Positions 21,766 to 32,104 of a stretch of 64,000 nt of DNA are shown here, piece after piece (the stretch's first letter is position 1; each line of letters starts with the position of its first letter). The stretch covers positions 35,971,210 through 36,035,209 of the forward strand of contig NW_020954557.1 of NCBI RefSeq assembly GCF_900497805.2, written 5' to 3'. The position numbers and the translations under genes were made by a program. A model generated the notes under the pieces. The model worked only from the letters and a program-made list of their open reading frames with translations. It was not told the origin of the DNA and did not search any database. Source of the DNA: Vombatus ursinus. Lineage: Eukaryota; Chordata; Mammalia; Diprotodontia; Vombatidae.

Positions 21766-23138
21766 ACTTGGTGTGTCTGAGTGAATTTGCTGGTGGCATT
21801 TTGACTATATGCTAACCTCACTGTTTCCCAACCAGCATTTATTCATAGCTAAAGCTATCATAGTCCTTTGTCATCCACCTCTAGCCCATTCAGTCTTGTT
21901 TCTCCTTTTCTTCTTCTTCTCCCTTCTCTTCCTTCCCACCACATCCCCACAGTCCCAGTGGAATGAGTGCAAAGAAATCACCCTACCTTTAGATGGAAAT
22001 TTGATGTGATTGCATCATCATATTAGCAAGGAGTGGGGCCAGTCACTACGTGCTTGTTCTCTCTGCTGAGACTGCTGAAATGTGTGCTAGATAGAAGCAT
22101 CCAGAGGGAGCTAGTTTGAGAAGTCCCTAGCTAATTTCTTCTGTGCCATTGAGAAGCAAGCCATCAGATAGTAATGACAGTTTCAGTTCTCTCTTGGCTT
22201 TAAGTCTGAGAGCCAAACTGACAAAGAACAAGAAAATTTCCAAATTAAAGCTGACAATCCTCCCCTAATTCTTCCCAGGGTGCTCAGGTATGATGATTAT
22301 TTAATGTTTATGTGTCGCTGTAAATATACAGGCCTCTCTTCGATACATGAAATTGTGCCAGATTGGGTAAATAGAAGGAGCCAGGAAACAGGACAAGACA
22401 GGAGTTTGCTCTAGTCCCCAAGTGGCCTAGGGGGCATTTAAGTGGAGTACATTGCAGTAGAGGAAGCCACAGCAGCAAGCAAGGAGGGAAAGCTCTCTAG
22501 GGTGCCCTTTTGTACCTCAGGATTATTACTAGAGAGTTTATGCCATGTTAACCTCTCTCTTGTGAGTATAGGTGCCTGGATGTTGGAAAATTTTGCTTCC
22601 AAGAGACTCCTCCTTGCTGATGGTGGCCCAGGTGAGTGACAGCATCTTTATAGATAAAGGACAGCATACCACTGCCATTTGTTGAGAGAGAGAAGAGAAG
22701 TTCTTCAGTGACTAAGCAGATGGGTCACCTGTGCCAAGAAATGCCTACACTAACCCAGATGAGCCAGGGAAGGAGATAAGTGGGTGTTTTAAATGACCTC
22801 AGACTTCTAGGGGAGAGAGAAACTAGGTTCATTGGTGATTTGAGATAGAATGTCAAATCTCAAGCACCATAGGCCAGACCATAACTTATAGGGAGCCCTG
22901 CTTAGGCTGGAAGGTAAGTAGAAGGCTGTGGAATAGAAATGCCCTAGAGCTCATCCTTTCTCATTCATTTCTCCTCTTTTAAAAGAAAACTCTTAAATCA
23001 GAACAGGATTTTTCCCTGGGGGGAAGGGGGTGGTTACTCATTTGGAAGGATGGGACTATTAAATACCCAACCTCCCAACAGAAACTAGAGAAACCAAGGC
23101 TAGAATTGGGAGAATAATAATAAATCCATCATTTACAA
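21766..23138. other. Unique sequence
   Basis: Holds one splice-like block at 22572-22631, discussed separately. The 65-codon frame across it has no recognised relatives. Confidence 0.5.
22572..22631 (+). other. Splice-flanked 60-bp block (cryptic exon candidate)
   Basis: Preceded by a short pyrimidine stretch and an AG (CTCTCTTGTGAGTATAG) and followed by a perfect donor, CAG|GTGAGT. The block is 60 bp, a multiple of three, and open in at least two frames. Such matches also arise by chance; no other exon is recognised nearby. Confidence 0.15.
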
Positions 23139-23139
23139 A

Positions 23140-23244
23140 AGGAAGGGGAGGGAAGGAAAGAAAAGAAGGAAGGAAGGGAAGAAAGGAGGGAGAGAGGGAA
23201 GATAGAGGAAGGAAGGAAAAAGGGGAGGGAGGAAGAAAGAACTT
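23140..23244. repeat. (GGAA)n purine-rich tract
   Basis: About 100 bp of G and A only in imperfect GGAAGG and GGGAGA units, abutting the antisense MIR tip; probably seeded at the SINE tail. Confidence 0.85.
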
Positions 23245-23470
23245 ATTAAGTACTATGTGCCAGGCACGATGCTAGGTACTTTACAAATATTATCTTATTT
23301 GATTCTCACAACAACCCTAGGAAGTAGGTACTATTATTTCCCCATTTTACAGTTGAGAAAGCTGAGGCAAAAAGAGGTTATGTGACTTGTTCAGGGTCAC
23401 ACAACTAATAGGTGTCTGATGCCTGATTTGAACTCCAGTCTTCTTGACTCCAAGCTTTGTGCTTTATCTA
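23245..23470 (-). mobile_element. MIR SINE, antisense
   Basis: TTATTAAGTACTATGTGCCA, GATGCTAGGTACTTTACAAA, CTCACAACAACCCTAGGAAG, CORE and tRNA-like part to about 23470. Confidence 0.85.
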
Positions 23471-24668
23471 CTGAGTCAATCAACTGACTCAAAGAGTTTA
23501 TAATGGCCTGCTCAGATACAGTTCTCTCCTTCTTCTAGACTGAAGTTCCCTTGTCTTTTGGAAGGGACCTGAAAATAGGGATTTGGGGCTAACTTATTGG
23601 ATTAAAAAGTGAGATTTGTTGTCAGAAATTGAATATTCATTAGTATTTCTTATTTTACTAAAAGAACTGTTTGTGAGGCTTGAAAGAAAGCTGCGTTTGG
23701 GGAGGAAATTATAAACTTTGTGTATTTGTGTGTATGTTGATGGGGTGGGGGGGAAGACTTTAACTTCTATCCATCTGGATCACATCTGCATTTTAAAACT
23801 AATTTTATTTATAAGCCTCCATTCTCTTTTATGAACTCCTTTTGTGCTTGTTTGTGTTGCCTAACAGAAGCCATTGGCTCCTACCTCACATCAACTTTGC
23901 ATTAAGACTTATTAAGATGCAGATTGTTGATCATATAGCCCTATTGGGTTGTGTAGATGCTTTACATATTAATATCATATACTGGAGAGTATCATAATGC
24001 ACCAAATTAAACATTTTTCTATAGCTAAGTACTTAGGACTATCTGTGGTCATAAAGAAAGGGATCAGCTAAATTTCTTTATGATTATTTGAACTATTATC
24101 TGATACTAAATGATTCAGACATACTCCGCTCTGGTGAAAGGTAAGATTAACCCTAATCTCCATTTACAGATGAGGTAACTGAAAATCATAACCACTAAAT
24201 CAGCCCAGGAAAAGAAAACAATTTTGTATTTTCCATCTTGTGTTCCAGTTACTAAACAAACTAAAAAGTCATCAGAGTACAACCAGCTCTATAAGCTTTT
24301 GTCTGGTTTATCTTCATTAAGTAGTTAATCCTTTGCCTGTTTTTTCTTTCTGCCAACCATCATGATTTGTTTTCATTTTACCATACCCTCATTTGATACA
24401 TGCCCAAGGAATTGAAACTCATTTTACTATTAACTAATCAACACCTAATCTGGAAGGTCAATCACTGATGCATAGCCCTCCTCCCCCCAGCCAAACAAAG
24501 AAAAAAAGAAAAATTAAAAGAAAAGAAAGGAGAGGGAAAGCAAAAGAAATCAATAAAACATTCCAAATCCAAAAAAATGATAAATATTTAATAGTAAAAT
24601 ATGTTTATCCAAGTGACACTATAGACATTGGACTCCCTGTGTTACTCATTTTTAGGAATTTAGGAGTT
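23471..24668. other. Unique AT-rich sequence
   Basis: No gene. An A-rich lysine-coding tract at 24490-24580 makes a short low-complexity frame that I reject. Confidence 0.5.
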
Positions 24669-24669
24669 G

Positions 24670-24775
24670 TGGTGCAGATGAAATAGCTCTAGATTGGAAG
24701 TTAAAAAAACTGAATTCTGGTTTCAACTCTTCCACTAAATGACCATGTGACCCTGGGCAAGTCATTTTACCAGTT
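24670..24775 (+). mobile_element. MIR SINE 5' part
   Basis: CTCTAGATTGGAAGTT, CAACTCTTCCACTAAATGAC and GACCCTGGGCAAGTCATTTT. Confidence 0.7.
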
Positions 24776-24777
24776 TA

Positions 24778-24960
24778 TTCATTAACACTTATCTGTTTAG
24801 TATGTGCAATGTACTGTGACAGGCACTGGAGGAAATTAAAAGATAAATGAGACATGGTCCCTGTTCTGAAAATGCTTAGAATCTAGTAGGGCTATACACA
24901 GATAAATATAATACAAATTAAGCTATGGAGAGTGTGAAGAGGAGTACATTGTGCTATAAG
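24778..24960 (-). mobile_element. L2 LINE 3' end, antisense
   Basis: AACACTTATCTGTTTAGTAT, GTACTGTGACAGGCACTGGA and GCTTAGAATCTAGTAGGG, continuing to a GAGAGTGTGAAGAGG segment. Confidence 0.75.
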
Positions 24961-24979
24961 ATCATATTGGGATTCATTT

Positions 24980-25228
24980 GGGGTAGCTAGGTGACGCAGT
25001 GGACAAAGTGCCAGCTCTTAAGTCAGGAGAACACAAGTTCAAATCCAGCCTCAGATACTTGCCAGCTATGTGACCCTGGGCAAGTCACTTAACCCTGTTT
25101 GCCTCAGTTTCTTCTTCTGTAAACTGAGCTGGGAAAGGAAATGACAAACCAGTCCAGTATTTTTGCCAAGGCAACCCCAAATGGGGTCAAAAATAGTCAG
25201 AGACGACTAATTAACTAAACACCAACAA
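24980..25228 (+). mobile_element. MAR1-type SINE, near full length
   Basis: GGGGTAGCTAGGTGACGCAG head with Pol III-like box region, CAAGTTCAAATCCAGCCTCA, CORE, then CCCCAAATGGGGTCAAAAAT and GAGACGACTAATTAACTAAA tail. Confidence 0.9.
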
Positions 25229-25247
25229 ATGTTTAATTTTCTCCACC

Positions 25248-25540
25248 ACAGCACTATAGTGGATAGAGCACTGGAATTGAGGTCAAGAAGACCTGAGTTC
25301 AGATCCTGTCCCAAACATTTATCATTTAGCTGCCTCTCTGAGACTCAGTTTCCATATCTATAAAATGAGGATAATGATAGAACCTACCCAATAGGATTGT
25401 TATGAGGGTCAAATATAACCACTTAGTAAACCTTGAAGTACTCTATAAATGCCATCACTTGTTATTTGTAAAATGAGGAGATTAGACAATATCATCTCCA
25501 TCTTCCCTTCCAGCTTTTCACGTTCTATGACTTTTGTGGT
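25248..25540 (+). mobile_element. MIR/MIR3 SINE
   Basis: CACTATAGTGGATAGAGCAC, ACCTGAGTTCAGATCCTGTC, TATAAAATGAGGATAATGAT. From 25480 a second CTGT-type CORE end with an L3-like tail follows, so two copies may overlap. Confidence 0.7.
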
Positions 25541-25564
25541 TCTAAGGACATTCTCCAGGGAAAT

Positions 25565-25735
25565 TATCATAGGACCACAGATTTAGAACTTCAATGTCAC
25601 TTCATAGATGAGGAAACTCAAGCCCAGCAAAGGTATGTGATTTGTCCAAGGTCACACAGGTAGTAAGTCACAGACTTACCATTCAAACTTAGGTCCTGAG
25701 ACTCCAAACACAATACTCTTTTCACTCTAGCATGC
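25565..25735 (-). mobile_element. MIR3-type SINE, antisense
   Basis: GACCACAGATTTAGAACTTC tail, then ATAGATGAGGAAACTCAAGC, AGGTCACACAGGTAGTAAGT and CTTAGGTCCTGAGACTCC. Confidence 0.7.
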
Positions 25736-26141
25736 AGGGAATATGTAGATTAAATAGAAGAAAAACAAGTTGTGCATCTTTTTATCTTTTTTTCAGCCAC
25801 TCTTTTGTGGCAATTTTTTCTTCATCTTTTTTTTTTTTTTTGGTGGGGGGAAAGGTAGGAGATGGGACTGGTTTTTTGCTAAAATCCTTTAACAGCAAAT
25901 AGGTATTGAGTATTGTTCTTCATGACACAGCTGCATGATGGTTCTGAGGTTTAACCATGCCGAGCCCATGAGGATCGTGCTCTGAGGGGCTATGTATATT
26001 TCCTACCAAATCAGGCTCTCTTCTGACTGTACCATCCCAAAATCTTTCCATCTCCTAAAGAAATTTTCTTAAAACATGTTTGACAGACATTTTCTTTTAG
26101 AGTTTAGTGTTTTAAATCCTTGCATTTAAACTCTGAGCATT
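25736..26141. other. Unique sequence with T tract
   Basis: T-rich run at about 25828-25843 followed by GGTGGGGGGAAAGG. No gene. Confidence 0.5.
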
Positions 26142-26153
26142 GATGTGTGTGGT

Positions 26154-26205
<52 letters not shown>
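26142..26205. repeat. (TG)n microsatellite
   Basis: About 60 bp of TG units, pure from 26160. Confidence 0.95.
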
Positions 26206-26207
<2 letters not shown>

Positions 26208-27015
26208 AAAGAGGTCAGTAATATCCAGGTGGGATGAGTCATTTGTTAAAAACAGTCTTTTATTCAGAGGCTAACCAGAGACAAGTAAATAGGTACTATG
26301 GAACAGAATCTGAGCTCACTGAGGTTTACCAGAAAACAGACAACAGCAAGTAAGTTGTGCTAATGGGCAGTGGTCTGATGAGGTGGTTTAGTTTAAACTC
26401 TCACAAGGCTCAGGGGGAAGACTAGAAGCAGAAACAGACTGCAGACAGGAGTGACAGCTGTTGAAAGCCTCCCTGTATGTGTAAGTCACCTCATCTGCCC
26501 TTGCATTTGCCCCTTGATGGATTTTTCCTTTGCCCCACAGAAAATATCACCAAATGGGATGATCTTCTCTGGTTCCTGTGGAGAGAAAGTCTAGATCTTT
26601 GTATCGTGGCCCGAAGTGAACTAGTAACTGTAACTAGTTTGAATCCTGGTCCTGCTACTTCTTTGGTGAGCTTAGGCAAGTCACTTCATGGGCTTCGGCC
26701 TGTTTCCCACTTGAACAGGAATCCCTTCTACCACATATCCGAAAGAAAAGGCTTCCATGTTCTGCTTGAGGCTCAAGGTGGTAGGTTCCACTTCTAGGGA
26801 GCTGTAATTATGAGTGTACTGCTCCTTCACTCACCAACTACAGATTAGGTTAGGTCCCCGACAGTGAAGCTGCTGCTTTGGGTTCTAGAGTTCTGTTGTC
26901 TTAGAGAGGTTCATTGGGCTCTGAAAGATTGTGATTTGCCCATAGTACTATAGCTAATATGTGGTAGGGACAGGATCTGAATGAATCAAGGTTTTCCTGA
27001 TTCTACAATTGGTCT
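26206..27015. other. Unique sequence with one decayed MIR
   Basis: 26600-26700 has GTTTGAATCCTGGTCCTGCT and GCAAGTCACTTCATGGGC, a plus-strand MIR relic. A 106-codon frame over it (26477-26797) is not a gene. Confidence 0.5.
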
Positions 27016-27017
27016 TT

Positions 27018-27090
27018 GTCTCTCTGTCTCTCTCTCCCCCTCTCTCTGTCTCTGTCCTTGTCTGTGTTTCTGTCTGTGCCTGTGTGTCTG

Positions 27091-27146
<56 letters not shown>
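27018..27146. repeat. (CT)n microsatellite
   Basis: Imperfect CTGT/CTCT units, then about 50 bp of pure TC. It makes serine/leucine and arginine/glutamate shadow frames on the two strands. Confidence 0.95.
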
Positions 27147-27147
<1 letters not shown>

Positions 27148-27283
27148 CAATAGGCCATGTTGCCTCCCCCAAAATTTTATAAACTTTGGAAGTATTCAGC
27201 TAATACTTTCAAGAACATCTGAATAAATCAAGATGGCTTTACTAATTTACTAATGGATAAGTATTAAAAAAGAGACTACATTG

Positions 27284-27520
27284 AGTCCAGGGTAGAGAAC
27301 TGATCTTGGACTACGGAAAAACCTGGGTTCTAGTCCTGCCCATGACATGTACTGGCTGACACATACCTTGGGCAATTTGTTCAACCATCCAGCACCCCCA
27401 GAAAACTCTCTTAAGACTCTACCAAAGTTGAGGACCAGGTGCCAGTCTGCATTAGTCAAGGGAGTTTTCTTATCCAGAGTTCCCAGCATCAAGGAAATCA
27501 TAGGTCCATCCCAAAAAAAG
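27284..27520 (+). mobile_element. Marsupial MIR-related SINE (THER-like)
   Basis: GGGTAGAGAACTGATCTTGG, AACCTGGGTTCTAGTCCTGC, CTTGGGCAATTTGTTC, then a 3' part unlike MIR (CTCTCTTAAGACTCT, CCAGTCTGCATTAGTCAAGG, AAATCATAGGTCC). Subfamily name uncertain. Confidence 0.6.
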
Positions 27521-27624
27521 TATTAAAAATATCATTTAACTTTTCCACTATGTTGATGTTGCACTTGTGTGTTGTGTTAGAGCATATGGCCAGTCTTTTG
27601 GAAAGAAATCAAAGTGTTGATGAT

Positions 27625-27687
27625 GAACAAACACTTATTGAGTGCCCACTGTTGCCAAGTGCTGTGCTAACTCAAGTACTTCTAAAT
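27625..27687 (-). mobile_element. L2 LINE tip, antisense
   Basis: AACAAACACTTATTGAGTGC and AAGTGCTGTGCTAAC. Confidence 0.65.
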
Positions 27688-27779
27688 TAGGTGTTAATTG
27701 AAGTAATGTTACACAAGGACAGAATGAAATATGGAAAACTATGTAGACTTGTTTTGCATTATTACCCATTAGTAGAGAG

Positions 27780-27998
27780 AGCCTAGCTTGGCAGAAAGAG
27801 CTTGGGACTCAGAAGATCTCAGTTTGAAGTCCTGGCATTGCCACTCATTCCATATGCAACTTTAGGACAGTCATTGAAACTCTGAGTGTGGGTTTCCTCA
27901 TATATAAAATGAAAATAATAATATGGTTACTTACCTCATGGATTGCTATATATACTCTAAAATACTTTGTAAACTGTAAAGAGCTATGAGAATCCCAG
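27780..27998 (+). mobile_element. MIR SINE
   Basis: AGAAAGAGCTTGGGACTCAG, GAAGTCCTGGCATTGCCACT, TATAAAATGAAAATAATAAT and AATACTTTGTAAACTGTAAA. Confidence 0.75.
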
Positions 27999-28026
27999 AA
28001 TGTCATCTCTAGGATTCTTTGGGCAT

Positions 28027-28192
28027 ACCACCAAGAACATGTTGATTTTTCATATCTAGAGCTTATTTGCCATCCTCAAGGAGCCACTATATTCCTCCCC
28101 CCATTACCCAGAACCATCTTACCACCAAGAACATGTTAATACTTCATATCTAGAGCTTATTTCACATCCTTAAGGAATCACTACATTCCTCC
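28027..28192 (+). repeat. Two-copy tandem duplication, 94-bp period
   Basis: Unit 1 starts at 28027 and unit 2 at 28121, both opening ACCACCAAGAACATGTT and sharing CATATCTAGAGCTTATTT and ACATTCCTCC/ATATTCCTCC ends. About 72 bp of each align with several substitutions; the spacer does not. Not a known repeat. Confidence 0.85.
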
Positions 28193-29104
28193 TCCAACCC
28201 CCACCATTAGATAAATGAAATTTTGAAAAAGGACTAGACATCTTAAAGAAGGTAAATTAAAAACAAACAGAAAGCAACTACCTATTTTGTGACCCTTGTA
28301 TTCCCTTCTGAAGAATATGGCTTTGTCAGATTGCTAGGTCACTAGGATTTCCCTTTGGCATGGATAGTTATTTTTTGCCTCTAAAAGATTGACATATTTA
28401 GAGTTTAGATGCTTCTATTTATATTCTTCATAGACATAGGTTCCTGGGGGGCAGACGATGAAGGAAGAAGTTGGGCAAAGAGTTTCACCTGCTGGGCCTG
28501 ACAAATCTAATGCAAATAAAATGTTTTCAAAAATTTAGGCTAGGTTCCCTGGGGAGCTGTTTAATCCTGATTTTGAAAGCTCTATCTTCTCATAGCCTCC
28601 AATACCATGCCTAAGCATAAGAAGTAGATTTGTTTTAAGGGAATCACCAAAGGAAAAGAAAAAACATCAGGAGTCATTTTTAAAAGGGAAATTATTTTTA
28701 TATGTAACCATATAATGTAGCTTTCTAAGAAAGCTAAGAAAATATAAACAGACTGAATCAGAAGAAGCAATGTCTTGAATTAAAGTGAAATATGATATCT
28801 GGGTTTTTTTATATAGAAATTTTTGTTTATACTTTTCTAATGCTTCTGCCTTTAGCCATAAGGCATGGAATCATTGCAACCCATACTCAAATCCATTAAG
28901 AAATGACCTATCCTTTTGGCTATGAGGATGTACTCATATCAGCCTTACCCATCTGTTTAATGTGCCTTGCCCTTTCTCCTTCCCCCATCTCTCAGTCTTT
29001 GAAGTCCTCTTACCCCTAACCATGCTCCAGTATCCCATAGTTGATAACCCACAACCCAGACTCCTGTTTCACTGAGAGTAAGGTCCCCACATCATAAATC
29101 TAGA
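28193..29104. other. Unique sequence
   Basis: No gene or repeat recognised. Confidence 0.5.
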
Positions 29105-29500
29105 GCTATAAGGGACCTCAGAAGGCTTTTAAAAACTTCAGAAGTCTGATCAGGGCAATGACCCATCATAACTCTAGAGGACTAATGAGGAAACATGTCA
29201 CCCACCTCCTGACAGAGGGATAATAGACTCAAGGACCAGGATTCAAAATACTGTTTTTGGAAATGGCATCTTTTGTTTGGCTCTTCTTATTTGCTGTAAG
29301 AATTGTGGTTTTCTTTTTTTTCTTGGAGGGGGGAATGATATTCAGGAGGGAATAGGAGATTTAGAGAGAAAGTTTCAAAAGAAAAGAAACAAGAGATTTC
29401 ATAGAAATTTTTTTAAATGCACAGAAGAGAACTAAAGGAATTTCAGAAGGAAACAGCAGTACAGTTTTGAAAGTAATATATATAATTTATTATATACTTT
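29105..29500 (+). mobile_element. L1 LINE 3' UTR fragment
   Basis: ACTCTAGAGGACTAATGAGG, ACCCACCTCCTGACAGAGGG, GATAATAGACTCAAGGACC and TTGGAGGGGGGAATG follow the marsupial L1 3' UTR. The last part, from about 29419 (GCACAGAAGAGAACTAAAGG), matches 60680-60745, showing the two copies share one subfamily. Confidence 0.65.
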
Positions 29501-29870
29501 TAAAATGCAATTTATATTTGATAAAGATTTACAATTTTATATTCTACTGTGTATATGGGTTTAGGGTCCTTTTTTTGGTGTTTGTTAAATTCAGAATTTT
29601 TTTTTAAGTCCCTGTAGTGGAAGGGAAGCATCATCCTCCCTTCAAGTGTAACACATCTGGAGACACCTTAAATTATTTTCCTCAGTGAATAAAAGGGATA
29701 GAAAGCTCACAAAAATAAGGAGATGGAAAGAGTTTTTTTGTTTTTGTTTTTGATGTAATGGAGGTATGACACTTGTACAGAGTTCCTTTAATGGCATCTC
29801 CCCATGTGGAAACGCCAGGGAGCTTGCTTCTTAGAGAGCTGAGATAACGTGAAACATAAGTGTCTTGGCA
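29501..29870. other. Unique AT-rich sequence
   Basis: T-rich tracts at 29566-29606 and 29730-29752. No gene. Confidence 0.5.
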
Positions 29871-30051
29871 GCTGGGAATGCTGCACACCCCCGTAGTCCC
29901 TGAAATCCCTGCTGCTGGGGAGGCTGAGGCTGGCGGGCCACTTAAGTTCTGGAGTTGTGAGCTACAGTGAGATAAAGCAATGGAATGTCCTCCCTAAGTC
30001 CAGCACCAATAAGATATGTTCCCAGGAACAAGGGGGCCACACAGCTGCCAT

Positions 30052-30311
30052 TTTATTGGTCAGTTGTTTCAGTCCTGTCAGACTCTTTATGAACCCATTT
30101 GAGGTTTTGTTAATAAAGATACTGGGGCAGTTTGCCATTTCCTTCTCCAGTTCATTTTACAGATGAGGAAACTGAGACAAACAGTGACTTGCCCAAGGTC
30201 ACACAGCTAGTCAGTGTCTGAGGCTGGATTTGAACTCAGGTTTTTCTGATTCCAGGCCCAGCACTCTATCCACTGTGCCGCCCAGCACTCTATCCACTGT
30301 GCCACCCAGCT
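30052..30311 (-). mobile_element. MAR1-type SINE, antisense, inside the 7SL relic
   Basis: TTGGTCAGTTGTTTCAGTCC tail, AACCCATTTGAGGTTTTGTT, GCCATTTCCTTCTCCAGTTC, CORE and the tRNA-like head. The head carries a perfect 24-bp tandem duplication (30256-30279 and 30280-30303). Confidence 0.9.
30256..30303. repeat. Perfect 24-bp tandem duplication in the MAR1 head
   Basis: The unit beginning GCCCAGCACTCTATCCACTG occurs twice without a mismatch and with no spacer. A recent local slippage or unequal exchange after the SINE inserted is the likely cause. Confidence 0.95.
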
Positions 30312-30391
30312 AGTCCAGGGAGGGAATGGAACAAGTTGCGTGATTTGCCAATCAGGAGTGGGATTAGTCCTGTACATGGCCACTGTACTTC

Positions 30392-30551
30392 TTTTTTTTT
30401 TTTTTAAGTTTTTAGGCAATTGGGGTTAAGTGACTTGCCCAGGGTCACACAGCTAGTAAGTGTCAAGTGTTTGGTATGAGGCCGAATTTGAACTCAGGTC
30501 CTCCTGACTTCAGGGCCGGTGCTCTATCCACTGCGCCACCTAGCTGCCTCT
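30392..30551 (-). mobile_element. WSINE-type SINE, antisense, inside the 7SL relic
   Basis: Begins with the T tract (A tail) at 30392-30405, then GGCAATTGGGGTTAAGTGAC, CACACAGCTAGTAAGTGTCA and ends at CCACCTAGCTGCCTC. An imperfect target duplication flanks it (GCCACTGTACTTC at 30379, GCCACACTACACTTC at 30552). Confidence 0.9.
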
Positions 30552-30821
30552 GCCACACTACACTTCTAAGCTAGACATGATAGGTTGACTCAGTATTCCA
30601 AAAAAACTCAACCAAATAAATAAATTAAAAACCACTTTACAGAGACTGTGGAGCATACGTGGACATTCTGTACCTGTGGCTAACCAAAAGGTGAAGAGGA
30701 GGCCTTTGGATTGACTGCAGAAGTCACTTCCTCAGTGCCTCAGGACTCTTGGGAGAGCTCAGTGACTCATTTTCCATTTCATGGCAACTGTTGGAGTAGA
30801 GGCTGTTGCAGTTTCATGGTG

Positions 30822-31770
30822 TGTTGGGGCAGCACCACCTCAAAGAATTCAGAGTCAGACCACCTCTTATCCAAGTATAGGCATTTACTAAGGATTGACA
30901 CCCCTTGGAAGCGGGCTTGGTTCCAAAAGGAACCAGCAACTTTAGTGAAAGTAAGATGGATTTTTATAGGGTAAAGATGCAATTACATAACAGAAATTAT
31001 GAATATTACAAAGGCAGGAAGGGTTTGTTAAGAGATAAGGTGATAGGGGAGGGGTCCTAACCTCAGTGGGACTATGCATGCAATTACCGATAATGCATAC
31101 AGAAAAAACCCTTTGGGGGGGTATGTATGTATGATAATGATATTATAATAAGCCTCTCTATGTCATAAGTTGACCCAAAGGACAGTTTTTTCTATTACTG
31201 CACAGGTGCCTACTTAGGGAAAGTCCCTTCTGTTGTTTTGAGGTCTACATCCTGCTCGAGCACCCTGGTGGTGCTGCTTTCCGATTGGCTGAGTATTGTG
31301 GTCCTGTCTGAGATTAGAGAGATGTGTAGGGGCAGTGACTAGCTAGAGGCAGTGGCTGAGATCCCATCATATGGACCTGCCTGCTGTTTCTATAAGAAAT
31401 ATGAGTTCATGGACACACCTATTGTTCTAGTGAGCAGTGAGGCATATATGAGGAAGTTAGAATACTGAGTCAGGGGGTGGGACAGTGGCTAGGTAGAGGA
31501 AGTAGTTATACTGAGTCTGGGGGCCTGTGGTGTGGTCAAAGCCAGATTGTGTGGTCAAATCAGAACGTGCCTGCTCTTTAGCGGGCCCCATAAGGAAGTT
31601 AGAACACTGGGGCTGGGGGCAACTTTATCAGGATTCCATATGTCATCATGAATTCAAAAGATCCCTGGGGGAAGGGGTGGGGGGGGGGAGATCCTTGGCA
31701 TCCCAGCATTCCAAAGTTCAGGTTTGTCACAAGCATAGCATTGATGTGCTGAGGAACAAGAAGTAATCTT
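30822..31770 (-). mobile_element. LTR-like fossil, antisense (endogenous retrovirus type)
   Basis: Read on the minus strand, the piece near 30822-30910 looks like an LTR end: an ATGCCTATACTTGG segment followed by a CTGCCCCAACA finish at 30822. Further in are repeated blocks sharing AGGAAGTTAGAA and GCAGTGGCT/ACAGTGGCT, as in a U3 region. No internal retroviral frame is recognised nearby. The far limit is uncertain; broken and old, family not assigned. Confidence 0.4.
31667..31690 (+). repeat. G-rich tract with G-quadruplex pattern
   Basis: GGGGG, GGGG, then a run of ten or more G within 24 bp. Confidence 0.7.
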
Positions 31771-32104
31771 TAGGACTCCAGTCTAGGAGTAGCTGAGATA
31801 AGGATTCATCTGACAGTGATGCTGCCTCTGGATATAAACTTGGTGGGACTAGTGCTGTTCAGGAACTGAGCCACACTGAGCCTCATCTGTGGAGGAGATG
31901 GGCCTAGAGGAGACAGATTTCAACACAGATGTAGAGAGTATGTATTCTTCTCTATGAGAGGTAGAAAACCAGCCAAACAGAAGGAGGAGAGGGTAAAACA
32001 AGACAAAAAAATAGCTGATGGCCCATTTCATCTGGGACATAGTACACAAAGGTAAGGATAAAGTGAAAGCAGGCTGGAAATGGAATTTAGAGCCAAATTG
32101 TGAC
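31771..32104. other. Unclassified, possibly decayed L2
   Basis: No gene. It adjoins an antisense L2 segment and may be part of it. Confidence 0.4.

Larger units (their letters stand above)
29871..30630 (+). pseudogene. RN7SL: 7SL (SRP RNA) retropseudogene, split by two SINEs
   Basis: 7SL RNA is the scaffold of the signal recognition particle and is transcribed by RNA polymerase III. Here three blocks in the right order match it. 29871-30050 has GCTGGGAATG, CGTAGTCCC, GGGGAGGCTGAGGCTGG, and CTAAGTCCAGCACCAATAAG with CCCAGGAACAAGGGGG. 30312-30391 has CCAATCAGGAGTGGGATTAG and GGCCACTGTACTTC. 30552 onward has ACACTTCTAAGC leading to an A-rich AAATAAATAAATT tail. The order, full 5' end and A-rich tail point to LINE-mediated retroposition of a complete transcript. 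Substitutions are many, including in box A/B, so it is old and dead. Marsupials have no Alu/B1-type 7SL SINE to my knowledge, so a pseudogene of the RNA gene itself is the simplest reading. The exact gap left near 30050 is uncertain. Confidence 0.75.

Noticed and set aside
24978-25060. Functional tRNA gene in a SINE head
   Set aside because: The tRNA-like part belongs to a MAR1 SINE with a CORE and a tail attached; no cloverleaf is kept.
26954-27226. Arginine/glutamate-rich and serine/leucine-rich frames
   Set aside because: Translations of the (CT)n repeat.
27784-28192. CRISPR-like array
   Set aside because: Only two diverged units with one spacer, in a vertebrate genome; plain tandem duplication.
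29871-30050. A working 7SL RNA gene or an Alu-type SINE
   Set aside because: Interrupted by two SINEs and strongly diverged; 7SL-derived SINEs are not known from marsupials.
30711-30974. 87-codon open frame as a gene
   Set aside because: It runs into the LTR-like fossil and has no domain signal.
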